Shown piece by piece: positions 24,376 to 32,772 of a DNA stretch of 64,000 nucleotides (position 1 is the stretch's first letter; the number at the start of each line of letters is the position of its first letter). The position numbers were made by a program, and so were the translations under genes. Location: NCBI GenBank assembly GCA_020161065.1, contig JAIUPH010000039.1, positions 1 through 64,000 on the forward strand. Direction: 5' to 3'. This DNA is from Pseudomonadota bacterium. Lineage in GTDB: Bacteria; Pseudomonadota; Gammaproteobacteria; Burkholderiales; Burkholderiaceae_C. The notes below the pieces were generated by a model, which saw only the letters and a list, made by a program, of their open reading frames with translations, made no database searches and had not been told where the DNA came from.

Positions 24376-25364
24376 TGAAGAACGACAACCGCCGCCAGGC
24401 CATCGCTCGAAGCCTGGCACTGGCGTTGGCAGCGACCGCCGCGCCGGCGTTCGCGCAGGCGCCGGGCTTTCCGAGCCGGCCGCTGCGCCTGGTGGTGCCC
24501 TTCCCGCCCGGCGGCAGCACCGATTTGCTGGCGCGCCGCATCGGCGACAAGCTGGCCGCCGCCTTCGGCCAGCCGGTGGTGGTGGACAACCGCCCCGGCG
24601 CCGGCGGCGCCACCGGCAGCGTGGAGGTGGCGCGCGCCGCGCCGGATGGCTACACGCTGCTGTTCGGCGTGACCGGCACGCACGCCATCAGCCCGGCCAT
24701 CAACCCCAAGCTGGGCTACGACCCGCGGGCCGACTTCGCGCCGGTGTCCATCGTCGTCAGCGCGCCGCTGGTGCTGGTGGTGCGCGCCGACTCGCCGCAG
24801 CGCACGATGGCCGAGTTGGTCGCCTGGGGCCGCAAGAACCCCGAGCGGTTGACCCACGGCTCGCCGGGCAACGGCACCACCATGCACCTGAGCGGCGAGA
24901 TGTGGGGCCTGGCCACGCAGGTGAAAGTGACGCACGTGCCTTACAAGGGCAGCGCGCCGGCGCTGCAGGATCTGCTGGGCGGGCAGATCGAAGCGATGTT
25001 CGGCGACCTGCTGGTCGTGTTGCCGCAGATCACGGCCGGCAAGCTGCGCGCGCTGGCCGTCAGCTCGCGCCAACGCCACCCGCTGCTGCCGGCGGTGCCG
25101 ACGATGATCGAGGAAGGCCTGCCCGACTTCGAGGCCTTGTCGTGGCAGGGCCTGTTCGTGCCGGCCGGCACGCCGCCGGCGGTGCTGGAGCGCTTGAATG
25201 CCGAGGTCGTGAAAGCCGTGCGCGCCCCCGAGCTGAAAGACTTCTTCGCCGAGCGCGGCTTCGTGGTCGAGGCGAAGTCGGTCGACGAATCGCGCCGCTT
25301 CATCGACGGCGAGGTCGCCAAGTGGGCGCGCATCGTCAAGATCGTCAACCCGCAGACCAACTGA
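24372..25364 (+). CDS. Bug-family tripartite tricarboxylate transporter substrate-binding protein
   Basis: A periplasmic solute-binding protein of about 330 residues. The signal peptide (RRQAIARSLALALAATAAPAFAQ) is followed by the Bug-family landmarks PLRLVVPFPPGGSTDLLAR, VDNRPGAGGATGS, APDGYTLL, HVPYKGSAPALQDLLGGQI and LAVSSRQRHPLLPAVPTM. Members capture carboxylates or small amides for TctAB-type carriers, but no tctA/tctB lies here, as is common for Bug orphans in Burkholderiales. The start overlaps the previous stop (ATGA). Confidence 0.93.
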   Translation: MMKNDNRRQAIARSLALALAATAAPAFAQAPGFPSRPLRLVVPFPPGGSTDLLARRIGDKLAAAFGQPVVVDNRPGAGGATGSVEVARAAPDGYTLLFGVTGTHAISPAINPKLGYDPRADFAPVSIVVSAPLVLVVRADSPQRTMAELVAWGRKNPERLTHGSPGNGTTMHLSGEMWGLATQVKVTHVPYKGSAPALQDLLGGQIEAMFGDLLVVLPQITAGKLRALAVSSRQRHPLLPAVPTMIEEGLPDFEALSWQGLFVPAGTPPAVLERLNAEVVKAVRAPELKDFFAERGFVVEAKSVDESRRFIDGEVAKWARIVKIVNPQTN

Positions 25365-25380
25365 CGAGCCGACTGGGCCC

Positions 25381-25968
25381 ATGCGCGTGCTGCTGATCTA
25401 CTGCCATCCGCGTGCCGACAGCTACAACGCCGCGGTGCACCGCGAGGCGCTACGCGCGCTGCGCGAAGCCGGCCACGAGGTGGACGACTGCGACCTGCAC
25501 GCCGAAGGCTTCAACCCGGTGCTCGGTGCCGCCGATCTGGGGCTGTACCCGCAAAGCCCCGCCAACCGCGCGCCGGTGCAGGCCTACGTCGACCGGCTGC
25601 TCAACGCGCAGGCGCTGGTGTTCGTGTTCCCGGTCTGGAACTTCGGCCTGCCGGCCATGCTGAAGGGCTGGTTCGACCGCGTGCTGCTGCCCGGCGTGTC
25701 GTTCGACATGAGCGACCCGCGGCACATCCAGCCGGGCTTGACGCATCTGCGCCACGTGGTCGCCCTCACCACCTACGGCACGCCGCGCTGGCGCGCCTGG
25801 TACCTGGGCGACGCGCCGCGCACCTTGATGCGGCGCTTCATGCGCCGCCTGACCGACGGCCGCGCGAGCATCCGCTACCTGCCGCTGCACGGCATGAACA
25901 CCGCCACGCCGGCGATGCGCGAGGCGCACCTGCAGCGCGCCGCCGCCGCCATGCGCAAAATCACCTGA
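25381..25968 (+). CDS. NAD(P)H-dependent oxidoreductase, flavodoxin-fold quinone reductase type
   Basis: A 195-residue member of the NAD(P)H dehydrogenase (quinone)/MdaB-like family: MRVLLIYCHPRADSYN start, VFVFPVWNFGLPAMLKGWFDR at the flavin site and LTTYGTP. It binds FMN or FAD and reduces quinones or nitrogen compounds. It lies 16 nt after the Bug gene and 18 nt before the creatininase gene, so it is operonic. Its place in the pathway is not clear; electron disposal is a guess. Confidence 0.85.
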   Translation: MRVLLIYCHPRADSYNAAVHREALRALREAGHEVDDCDLHAEGFNPVLGAADLGLYPQSPANRAPVQAYVDRLLNAQALVFVFPVWNFGLPAMLKGWFDRVLLPGVSFDMSDPRHIQPGLTHLRHVVALTTYGTPRWRAWYLGDAPRTLMRRFMRRLTDGRASIRYLPLHGMNTATPAMREAHLQRAAAAMRKIT

Positions 25969-25986
25969 CCGGGCTTCCGACGCACC

Positions 25987-26844
25987 ATGCTCCACGGCTA
26001 CACCCCCGCCCCGCGCTACCTGCCCTACTTGAGCTGGACCGAGATCGCGGCGCTGCCCGACCGCGAGAACACCGTTGTCGTGCTGCCCGCCGGCGCTACC
26101 GAGCAGCATGGCCCGCACCTGCCGATCGCGGTCGACACGGTGATCTGCGCCGGCGTCATCGGCCATGCGCTGGCGCGGCTGCCGGCCGCGGTGCCGGCCT
26201 TCGCGCTGCCGCCCATCACCTACGGCAAGAGCGAAGAGCACCTGCACTTCCCCGGCACCTTCACGCTGACGGGCAAGACGCTGCTGGACACCGTCACCGA
26301 GGTCGGCGAATCGGTCTACCGCTCGGGCTTTCGCAAGCTGCTCATCGTCAACGGCCATGGCGGCCAGCCGCAGGTGATGGAGATGGCCGCGCGCGAGCTG
26401 CGCCTGCGCCATGGCGACTACGTGGTGGTGCCGCACTCGGTGTGGCGCATGCCCAATGCGGCGTCCAAGTTCACCAGCGAGCGCGAAAAGCAGCTGGCGA
26501 TGCACGCCGGCCACGGCGAGACGGCGCTGATGCTGGCGCTGCTGCCCGACAGCGTGCGCATGGACCGCGCGGTGGCCAACTACCCGCCGCCGTTTCCATC
26601 GAAGCTGCTGTCGCCCGACGGCCGCCCGGCCTGCGCGTGGACGACGCGCGACTTTGGCAAGAGCGGCGTGATCGGCGACCCCACCGGCGCCACGCGCGAG
26701 CAGGGGCTGGAGATCCTGGCCACGCTGGCCGACAGCTGGGCGCGCGCGATCACCGAGCTGCACGCGCTGCGCTGGGTGGTGCGCGACGAAGTCACCTGGG
26801 GCCGCGGCGCCGAGCGCGGCCACATCGAAGAGCCCGATTCCTGA
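25987..26844 (+). CDS. Creatininase-family amidohydrolase
   Basis: A 285-residue cytoplasmic enzyme with the metal-binding blocks of creatininase and the 3-dehydro-scyllo-inosose/formamide hydrolase group: LPAGATEQHGPHLPIAVDT (E39, H41, D50), EEHLHFPGTFTL, IVNGHGGQPQVM and HAGHGETALM. The family cleaves cyclic or linear amide C-N bonds (for example creatinine to creatine). It likely performs a ring-opening or amide cleavage step on the compound taken up by the ABC system encoded directly after it. Confidence 0.87.
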   Translation: MLHGYTPAPRYLPYLSWTEIAALPDRENTVVVLPAGATEQHGPHLPIAVDTVICAGVIGHALARLPAAVPAFALPPITYGKSEEHLHFPGTFTLTGKTLLDTVTEVGESVYRSGFRKLLIVNGHGGQPQVMEMAARELRLRHGDYVVVPHSVWRMPNAASKFTSEREKQLAMHAGHGETALMLALLPDSVRMDRAVANYPPPFPSKLLSPDGRPACAWTTRDFGKSGVIGDPTGATREQGLEILATLADSWARAITELHALRWVVRDEVTWGRGAERGHIEEPDS

Positions 26845-26873
26845 ACCCCCCTCTCACACACCGGAGCGCCTGC

Positions 26874-27842
26874 ATGAAACCGCAAACCATTGCCGTGATC
26901 TCGTCGCTGCTGCTGGCCGGCGCCGCGCACGCGCAGGAGAAGTTCGTCTACCAGACCAACTGGTACGCGCAGGCCGAGCACGGCGGCTTCTACCAGGCGC
27001 TGGCCGAAGGCCTGTACAAGAAGCAGGGGCTCGACGTCACCATCAAGGCCGGCGGCCCGCAGCTCAACGGCCTGCAGATCCTGGCCGCCGGCCAGGCCGA
27101 CTGCATGATGAGCACCGACATGGCGATGCTGATCGCGCGCAACACCGGCGTGCCGGTGGTCACCGTGGCCTCGGTGTTCCAGAAGGATCCGCAGGTGCTG
27201 ATCGCGCACGAGGACGTCAAGTCCTTCGCCGAGCTGAAGGGCAAGACCATCTTCATCGGCGCCGCCTCGCACCGCACCTTCTGGCCTTGGCTGAAGGCCA
27301 AGTACGGCCTCACCGACGCCCAGGTGCGGCCCTACACCTTCAACGTGCAGCCCTTCGTCGGCGACGCCAATTCGGCGATGCAGGGCTTCCTGACCAGCGA
27401 GCCCTTCGCGCTGCAGAAGGCCGGCGTGAAGATCAACGTGCTGATGTTCAGCGACCACGGCTACCCGGCCTACAACACCACGATCTCGTGCATGGAGAAG
27501 ACCGTCACCGAGCGCAAGGCCGCGCTCGCCGGCTTCGTGCGCGCCACGATGGAAGGCTGGAAGAGCTACCTCGCCAACCCGGCGCCGGGCAACGCGCTGA
27601 TCCGCAAAGACAACCCCAACATGACCGAGGAGCAGCTCGCCTACAGCGTGGGCAAGCTGCGCGAGCTGGGCATGGTGACCGGCGGCGATGCGCAGAAGCT
27701 CGGCATCGGCGCCATCACGCCCGAACGGCTGAAGGCCAGCTACGAGCTGATGGTCGGCTCCGGCGTGATCGACCCCGCCAAGGTCGAGCTGGCCAAGAGC
27801 TATACCACCGAGTTCGTGCGCGACCTCAAGGTGATGCCCTGA
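26874..27842 (+). CDS. ABC importer substrate-binding protein, NMT1/THI5-like
   Basis: A 322-residue periplasmic protein: signal peptide (SSLLLAGAAHAQ), then the NMT1-type domain with TNWYAQAEHGGFYQALAEGLYKKQ, AAGQADCMMSTDMAML, a GKTIFIG motif and FLTSEPFALQKAG. Relatives bind pyrimidines of thiamine metabolism, sulfonates or other nitrogen compounds. It is the first gene of a three-gene importer, with GGAG ahead of the ATG. With the creatininase and amidohydrolase genes nearby, a small N-heterocycle is the likely ligand (inference). Confidence 0.92.
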   Translation: MKPQTIAVISSLLLAGAAHAQEKFVYQTNWYAQAEHGGFYQALAEGLYKKQGLDVTIKAGGPQLNGLQILAAGQADCMMSTDMAMLIARNTGVPVVTVASVFQKDPQVLIAHEDVKSFAELKGKTIFIGAASHRTFWPWLKAKYGLTDAQVRPYTFNVQPFVGDANSAMQGFLTSEPFALQKAGVKINVLMFSDHGYPAYNTTISCMEKTVTERKAALAGFVRATMEGWKSYLANPAPGNALIRKDNPNMTEEQLAYSVGKLRELGMVTGGDAQKLGIGAITPERLKASYELMVGSGVIDPAKVELAKSYTTEFVRDLKVMP

Positions 27843-28636
27843 TGGCCGTGGCGCCGCCCGTCGCCGTCGAAGTCGACGGCGTCGACAAGACCTACCCCGA
27901 TGGCACGCACGCGCTGCAGCCGGTGCATTTGCGCGTGGCCGAGGGCGAGTTCGTCACGCTGCTGGGCCCCTCGGGCTGCGGCAAGAGCACGCTGCTCAAG
28001 CTGATGGCCGGGCTGCTGCCGCTCGATGCCGGGCGCCTGGCGCTGTGGGGCCAGCCGCCGGCGCAGCTCAACGCCGGCGGCCGCCGGCTGGCCTTCGTCT
28101 TCCAGTCGCCGACGCTGATGCCCTGGGCCGACGTGCAGACCAACGTTCGGCTGCCGCTCGACCTGGCGCGCCTGCCGGCCGCCGAGGCCGAGGCGCGCGT
28201 CGCCGAGGCGCTGGCGCTGGTGGGCCTGCGCGGCTTCGAGCGCGCGCTGCCCAACGCCTTGTCGGGCGGCATGCAGATGCGCGTGTCGATCGCCCGCGCG
28301 CTGGTCGTGCGGCCGCAACTGCTGCTGATGGACGAGCCCTTCGGCGCGCTCGACGAGTTCACCCGCCACAAGCTCGACGCCGAGCTGCTGGAGCTGTGGC
28401 GCCAGCGCGGGCTGACGGTGGTCTTCGTCACCCACAGCATCGCCGAAGCCGTGTTCCTGTCGCAGCGCGTGGTGATGATGGCGGCGCGGCCGGGCCGCGT
28501 CACCGACGAGCTGCGCATCGCCGAGCCCTACCCGCGCCGGCGCGACTTCCTGGTCACGCCGCGCTTCGCCGAACACGCCAAGGCCTTGCAGGACAGCCTC
28601 TACCGCGCCAGCGGCGAAGCGCTGGAGAGCGCATGA
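27842..28636 (+). CDS. ABC importer ATP-binding protein (SsuB/ThiZ type)
   Basis: A 264-residue ATPase with Walker A GPSGCGKSTLLKLM, Q-loop VFQSPTLMPW, signature LSGGMQMRVSIARAL, Walker B LLLMDEPFGALDE and H-loop VTHSIAEAVFLSQR. This is the nitrate/sulfonate/taurine class of importer ATPases. It energises uptake by the permease encoded next; both junctions overlap (TGATG before, ATGA after). Translation is therefore coupled in a fixed 1:1:1 order with the binding protein and the permease. Confidence 0.94.
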   Translation: MAVAPPVAVEVDGVDKTYPDGTHALQPVHLRVAEGEFVTLLGPSGCGKSTLLKLMAGLLPLDAGRLALWGQPPAQLNAGGRRLAFVFQSPTLMPWADVQTNVRLPLDLARLPAAEAEARVAEALALVGLRGFERALPNALSGGMQMRVSIARALVVRPQLLLMDEPFGALDEFTRHKLDAELLELWRQRGLTVVFVTHSIAEAVFLSQRVVMMAARPGRVTDELRIAEPYPRRRDFLVTPRFAEHAKALQDSLYRASGEALESA

Positions 28637-29436
28637 CGGCGGCCGCCGCCGCCGCGTCGCCGCAGCGCCGCCGCATCGAGCGCGTGGCCTACCCGCTGGC
28701 GCTGGCGGTGCTGCTGGTGGCGCTGTGGCAGGGGCTGGTCACGGGCCTCAAGCTGCCGCATTACCTGGTGCCATCGCCGCTGCTGATGGTGCAGACGCTG
28801 GTCACCCACTTCGGCGCCTTCATGTCGGCGCTGGCGGTCACGCTGCAGGTCACGCTGCTCGCCTTCGTGCTGGCCACCGTGGTCGGCGTGGCGGTGTCGT
28901 TCCTGTTCGTGCAGAGCCGGCTGGTCGAGACCACGCTGTTCCCCTACGCCATCTTGCTGCAGGTGACGCCCATCGTCGCGGTGGCGCCGCTGATCATCAT
29001 CTGGGTGAAGAACCCGACGGCGGCGATGGTGGTCTGCGCCGCGCTGGTGGCGCTGTTCCCCATCATCGCCAACACCACGCTGGGCCTGCGCAGCGTCGAC
29101 CCCGACCTGCAGGCCTACTTCCGCATGAACGGCGCCACGCGCTGGCAGACGCTGCGGCGGCTGCGCATCCCCAGCGCGCTGCCCTACTTCTTCGGCGGGC
29201 TGCGCATCAGCAGCGGGCTGTCGCTGATCGGCGCCGTGGTCGCCGAGTTCGTCGCCGGCACCGGCGGCACCGGCTCGGGCCTGGCCTACCAGGTGCTGCA
29301 GGCCGGCTTCATGCTGGACATCCCGCGCATGTTCGCGGCGCTGCTGCTCATCTCGCTGACCGGCGTGCTGCTGTTCGTCGCGATGGCCTGGCTCACCCGC
29401 CGCTTCATCGGCCGCTGGCATGCCAGCGAAATGTGA
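28633..29436 (+). CDS. ABC importer permease (SsuC/ThiX type)
   Basis: A 267-residue inner-membrane protein with about six hydrophobic segments. The EAA-like cytoplasmic loop reads FRMNGATRWQTLRRLRIPSALPYFFGGLRIS, the coupling-helix contact to the ATPase. The periplasmic end VVAEFVAGTGGTGSGLAYQV is typical of the sulfonate/thiamine-pyrimidine permeases. It overlaps the ATPase gene by 4 nt. A palindromic repeat follows, which may separate it from the oxidase gene. Confidence 0.93.
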   Translation: MTAAAAAASPQRRRIERVAYPLALAVLLVALWQGLVTGLKLPHYLVPSPLLMVQTLVTHFGAFMSALAVTLQVTLLAFVLATVVGVAVSFLFVQSRLVETTLFPYAILLQVTPIVAVAPLIIIWVKNPTAAMVVCAALVALFPIIANTTLGLRSVDPDLQAYFRMNGATRWQTLRRLRIPSALPYFFGGLRISSGLSLIGAVVAEFVAGTGGTGSGLAYQVLQAGFMLDIPRMFAALLLISLTGVLLFVAMAWLTRRFIGRWHASEM

Positions 29437-29520
29437 ACCCCCCCGAAGCGCCTTCGGCGCCTCCCCCCGAGGGGACGCCGCCAGCGGACCGGCAGAGCCG
29501 GATCCGCGGCGGCCGCTTGG
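29437..29520. repeat. GC-rich palindromic intergenic repeat, copy 1
   Basis: It contains a small hairpin AGCGCC-TTC-GGCGCC, the block CCCCCGAGGGGAC (29464-29476) and a near-palindrome GCGGACCGGC/GCCGGATCCGC (29484-29507). The CCCCCGAGGGGAC block recurs, inverted, in the element inside the ABC ATPase gene (38909-38921). Such mosaics are common between genes in Burkholderiales. Here it lies between the ABC permease and the FAD oxidase genes. Confidence 0.65.
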
Positions 29521-29572
29521 TTGCGGTTGATTCATGCGACGCGGGTGCCGCTTGGCGCCATGGAGAACCGAT

Positions 29573-30922
29573 ATGAGCCACGACGTGAGCGCCCTGCAGG
29601 CCGAACTGCCCGAGCTGGACTGGACCACCGACGGCGAGCGGCTGGCGGTGCTGTCGCGCGACTTCTCGTGGTTCAGCCCCATCCTCAAGCGCGCGCTGGC
29701 CGGCGCGGTGGCCGACATCGCGGTGCGCCCGCGCGACGAGGCCGAGCTGACGCACCTGGCCGCCGCCTGCGCCCGCCACGCCGTGCCGCTGACATTGCGC
29801 GGCGCCGCCACCGGCAACTACGGCCAGTGCACGCCGGTGCAAGGCGGCGTGCTGGTCGACATGGGCGGCCTCAACCGGCTGCTGTGGCTGCGCGACGGCG
29901 CCGCGCGCGCGCAAGCCGGCATCCGCCTGGGCGAGCTGGAACGCCGGCTGCGCGAGCAGGGGCACGAGCTGCGCACCATGCCGTCGACCTTCCGCCTGGC
30001 CACGCTGGGCGGGCTGTTCGCCGGCGGCTTCGGCGGCATCGGCTCGATCACCTGGGGCCCGATCGCCGCGCCGGGCAACGTGGCCGGCGCGCGCGTGCTG
30101 TCGGTCGAGCCGCAGCCGCAGGCGGTGGAGCTGCGCGGCCCCGACGCGCTGGCGCTGCACCACAACTGGGGCACCACCGGCATCGTGCTGGAGCTGGAAC
30201 TGGCGCTGGCGCCGGCGCAGGACTGGCACGAAGTGGTGATCGCCTTCGCCGGCTTCGACGCCGCGCTCGACTTCGCCCAGGCGCTGGCCGCCGACCCCGC
30301 GCTGCCCAAGCGCAACGTGGCGCTGCTGGCACAGCCGCTGCCGGCTTACATCCAACGTTGGGAGGCGAGCTTCCCCGCGGCGCACGACGCCGTGGTCGCC
30401 GTGGTGGCGAGCGCCGCGCTGCCCGCGCTGCAGGCGCTGGCGGCGCGCCACGGCGGCCGCGTCACGCACCAGGCCGACAGTGTCGACGCGCAACGCCGCA
30501 ACCACTCGGTGCTGGAGCTGTGCTGGAACCACAGCACACTGCACGCGATGAAGACCGACCCCGGGCTGACCTACCTGCAGTGCAGCTTCAGCGCCGGCAG
30601 CCACCTGCAGCAGGTGCGCGCCGTGCGCGCGCGCTTCGGCGACGCGCTGCTGCTGCACCTGGAATTCATCCGCAGCAGCGAAGGCGCGCTGATCTGCACC
30701 GCGCTGCCGCTGCTGCGCTACGTCGACGAGGCGCACTTGCAAGGCGTGGTCGACGGCATCCGCGGCCTGGGCGTGCGCGTCAACAACCCGCACCACCGCC
30801 ACGTGGAAGACGGCCGCTTCGGCGGCACGCTGCCGCCCGAGGCCGCGGCGGCCAAGCGCCGCTTCGACCCGCTGGCGCTGCTCAACCCCGGCAAGCTGCG
30901 CGTCTGGCCGCTGCCGGGTTGA
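29573..30922 (+). CDS. FAD-binding (PCMH-type) oxidoreductase
   Basis: A 449-residue flavoprotein of the GlcD/VAO type. The FAD-binding domain (about residues 40-215) has ADIAVRPRDEAELTHLAAAC, the glycine-rich LRGAATGNYGQC and GGLFAGGFGGIGS; the C-terminal part ends in the family-typical FDPLALLNPGKLRVWP. It probably oxidises an alpha-hydroxy acid or a ring compound made in the pathway. GGAG lies 9 nt before the ATG. It is 136 nt after the permease, across a palindromic repeat, so operon membership is likely but not certain. Confidence 0.87.
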   Translation: MSHDVSALQAELPELDWTTDGERLAVLSRDFSWFSPILKRALAGAVADIAVRPRDEAELTHLAAACARHAVPLTLRGAATGNYGQCTPVQGGVLVDMGGLNRLLWLRDGAARAQAGIRLGELERRLREQGHELRTMPSTFRLATLGGLFAGGFGGIGSITWGPIAAPGNVAGARVLSVEPQPQAVELRGPDALALHHNWGTTGIVLELELALAPAQDWHEVVIAFAGFDAALDFAQALAADPALPKRNVALLAQPLPAYIQRWEASFPAAHDAVVAVVASAALPALQALAARHGGRVTHQADSVDAQRRNHSVLELCWNHSTLHAMKTDPGLTYLQCSFSAGSHLQQVRAVRARFGDALLLHLEFIRSSEGALICTALPLLRYVDEAHLQGVVDGIRGLGVRVNNPHHRHVEDGRFGGTLPPEAAAAKRRFDPLALLNPGKLRVWPLPG

Positions 30923-30925
30923 GGC

Positions 30926-31990
30926 TCACGCCTCCCATTGGACGAGGCCGAGGAACAGACAGGCCTGCAGGAAGCTCAGCAGGTCGGCGACCTGGATGCG
31001 GACGTGGCGGCGCAGCTCCGACGGCGACGCGGGGCCCTGCTGCAGGCGGCGCATCAGCTCCTGGTGGCGGGGCTGGCGCGAATAACGTTCGATCTGGTGC
31101 GCGGCGGTGCCGACCAGGCGGGCGTGCCAGTAGTCGGGCGGCGATTGCAGCAGCGGGTAGCGGCCGCAGGCCATGCCCAGGTGCCAGACGATCTCGTCGA
31201 GGTCGTGCACGACGGCCTGGTCGGTCAGGCCGACGGCCTCGTTCAGGCGCGGCAGTTCGCGGCGCACGCGCAGGCCTTGCAGCGCCTGCGGGTCCAGCGA
31301 CACCAGGCGCGCCGCGAAGTCCATGCGCAGCGCCGCCTGCGGGCCGTAGCCGGCCAGCAGCACCTCGGCGCTGTCGTCGTGCAGGCCGCGCAGCACATGC
31401 GCCACCAGCGCGCGCGTGTCGGCGTCGGGCGCCTGGGCGCGCAACTGCTCGGCCTGCAGCATGGAGTCGAAGTCGGTGTCGAAGGCCAGGTCGAGCGTGC
31501 TGCCGCCGTGCGGGCGCGACGGCTGCGGCGTCGGCAACGGCCGCGCCTGCTCGGCGGCCAGCAGGCGCAGCACCGGCTCGCGGCACGGCGGCAGGTGGCT
31601 CAGCTGGCGCAGCAGCTCGCTGCGCAGCAGCCCGGCGCGGTCGGGCAGGCTGTCGTCGGGGCGCTCGAACAGCAGCACCGTGCGATCGCCGGTCAGCGCC
31701 TTGACGATGGTGGCCGGCGTGCGGCCGACGTAGTCGATGTCCAGCAGCACGGTGTCGCGCTCGCCGCCGTTGAGGTCGAAGCGCATCTGCAGCTCGTCGC
31801 CCAGGCGCTCGAACAGGCCGCGCAGGAGTTGCAGGTCGCGCTGCGCGACGCCGATGGGCTGCAGCACCAGCAGCGGCCGGCGGTCGCGCGCCAGGCCCCG
31901 GCGCAGGCGCTGCCACCAGCGCTGGCCGGAGCCGCCGGCCGTGCGGCGGGGATGGCGGCTGGGCGGAACGGAATGGAGGCTGAGGTTCAC
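30926..31990 (-). CDS. Protein of unknown function
   Basis: A protein of about 354 residues with no recognised domain. It has an Arg-rich start, then a stretch like an alpha/beta domain (PLLVLQPIGVAQRDLQLL, DTVLLDIDYVG, VLLFERPDD), a middle with LRMDFAARLVSLDPQAL, and a helical C-terminal half ending FLQACLFLGLVQWEA. No signal peptide or membrane helix is evident. The start is uncertain: GTG 31990 is used here; GTG 32026 is equally open. It is convergent with the FAD-oxidase gene and not part of that operon. Confidence 0.6.
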   Translation of the reverse strand: MNLSLHSVPPSRHPRRTAGGSGQRWWQRLRRGLARDRRPLLVLQPIGVAQRDLQLLRGLFERLGDELQMRFDLNGGERDTVLLDIDYVGRTPATIVKALTGDRTVLLFERPDDSLPDRAGLLRSELLRQLSHLPPCREPVLRLLAAEQARPLPTPQPSRPHGGSTLDLAFDTDFDSMLQAEQLRAQAPDADTRALVAHVLRGLHDDSAEVLLAGYGPQAALRMDFAARLVSLDPQALQGLRVRRELPRLNEAVGLTDQAVVHDLDEIVWHLGMACGRYPLLQSPPDYWHARLVGTAAHQIERYSRQPRHQELMRRLQQGPASPSELRRHVRIQVADLLSFLQACLFLGLVQWEA

Positions 31991-32229
31991 GATGGGCGCC
32001 GAAAGACGGAAGTTGACGCTGTCCACTCTAGGCAAGCGATCCCTCGAACGACATCGGGCCGCGGCGCGGCGTCCGCTCAGGACAAACCTGAAAAACCCTG
32101 AACAGAACACGGGATCAGGGGGGTCGGAGCGATCAAATGCGGCGGATGCGGTACACGCCGCGCGAACACCGGTGGCCACCGCGCCTTTAGCATCGCGGCC
32201 CGGCGCCGCTTTCAGGCGCTTGCCTCACG

Positions 32230-32736
32230 ATGGACGCCGACACCACCACCGAACTGCGCGCGCTGCTGCAAGACCAACCCATCGCCGCCTTGGGCACGCT
32301 GCACGAGGTGCGCGGCACCATCGAGCCCTTCGTCTCGATGGTGCCGGTGGCCTGGGGGCCCGACGGGCAGCCGCTGATCCACGTCAGCGGCCTGGCGCCG
32401 CACACCCGCGACCTGCAAGCGCATCCGCAGGTCAGCCTGATGTTCACCGCGCCGCTGGCGCCGGCGGCCAACCCGCAGGCGCTGGCGCGCGTCACGCTGC
32501 AGGCCCGCGCCGTCGTCATCGCGCGCGACGATGCCGACTGGCCGGCCGCGCGCGCCGTCTACCAGGGCCGCTTTCCGCGCAGCGAGCAGACCTTCGCCCT
32601 GGGCGACTTCCTGCTGGTGCGGCTGCAGCCGCAGTCGGCGCGCTTCGTCGCCGGCTTCGGCCGCGCCTTCGGGCTGACGGCGGCGGCGCTCGCCGCGCTG
32701 CTCAAAGACCTGCCGGCGCCGCAGGCCGGCGTTTAA
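32230..32736 (+). CDS. FMN-binding split-barrel (pyridoxamine phosphate oxidase-like) protein
   Basis: A 168-residue protein with the PPOX/HugZ-type fold: IAALGTLHEVRGTIEPFVSMVP at the N-terminal strand, HVSGLAPHTRDLQAHPQVSLM, and YQGRFPRSEQTFALGDFLLVRLQP. Members bind FMN or haem and reduce or degrade small cofactors. No catalytic residue fixes the substrate. It lies upstream of the second Bug gene by 36 nt and may be co-transcribed with it. Confidence 0.83.
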   Translation: MDADTTTELRALLQDQPIAALGTLHEVRGTIEPFVSMVPVAWGPDGQPLIHVSGLAPHTRDLQAHPQVSLMFTAPLAPAANPQALARVTLQARAVVIARDDADWPAARAVYQGRFPRSEQTFALGDFLLVRLQPQSARFVAGFGRAFGLTAAALAALLKDLPAPQAGV

Positions 32737-32772
32737 GCTTCGCGTCCTTTGCAACCACCGCCGCTTGCCGCC

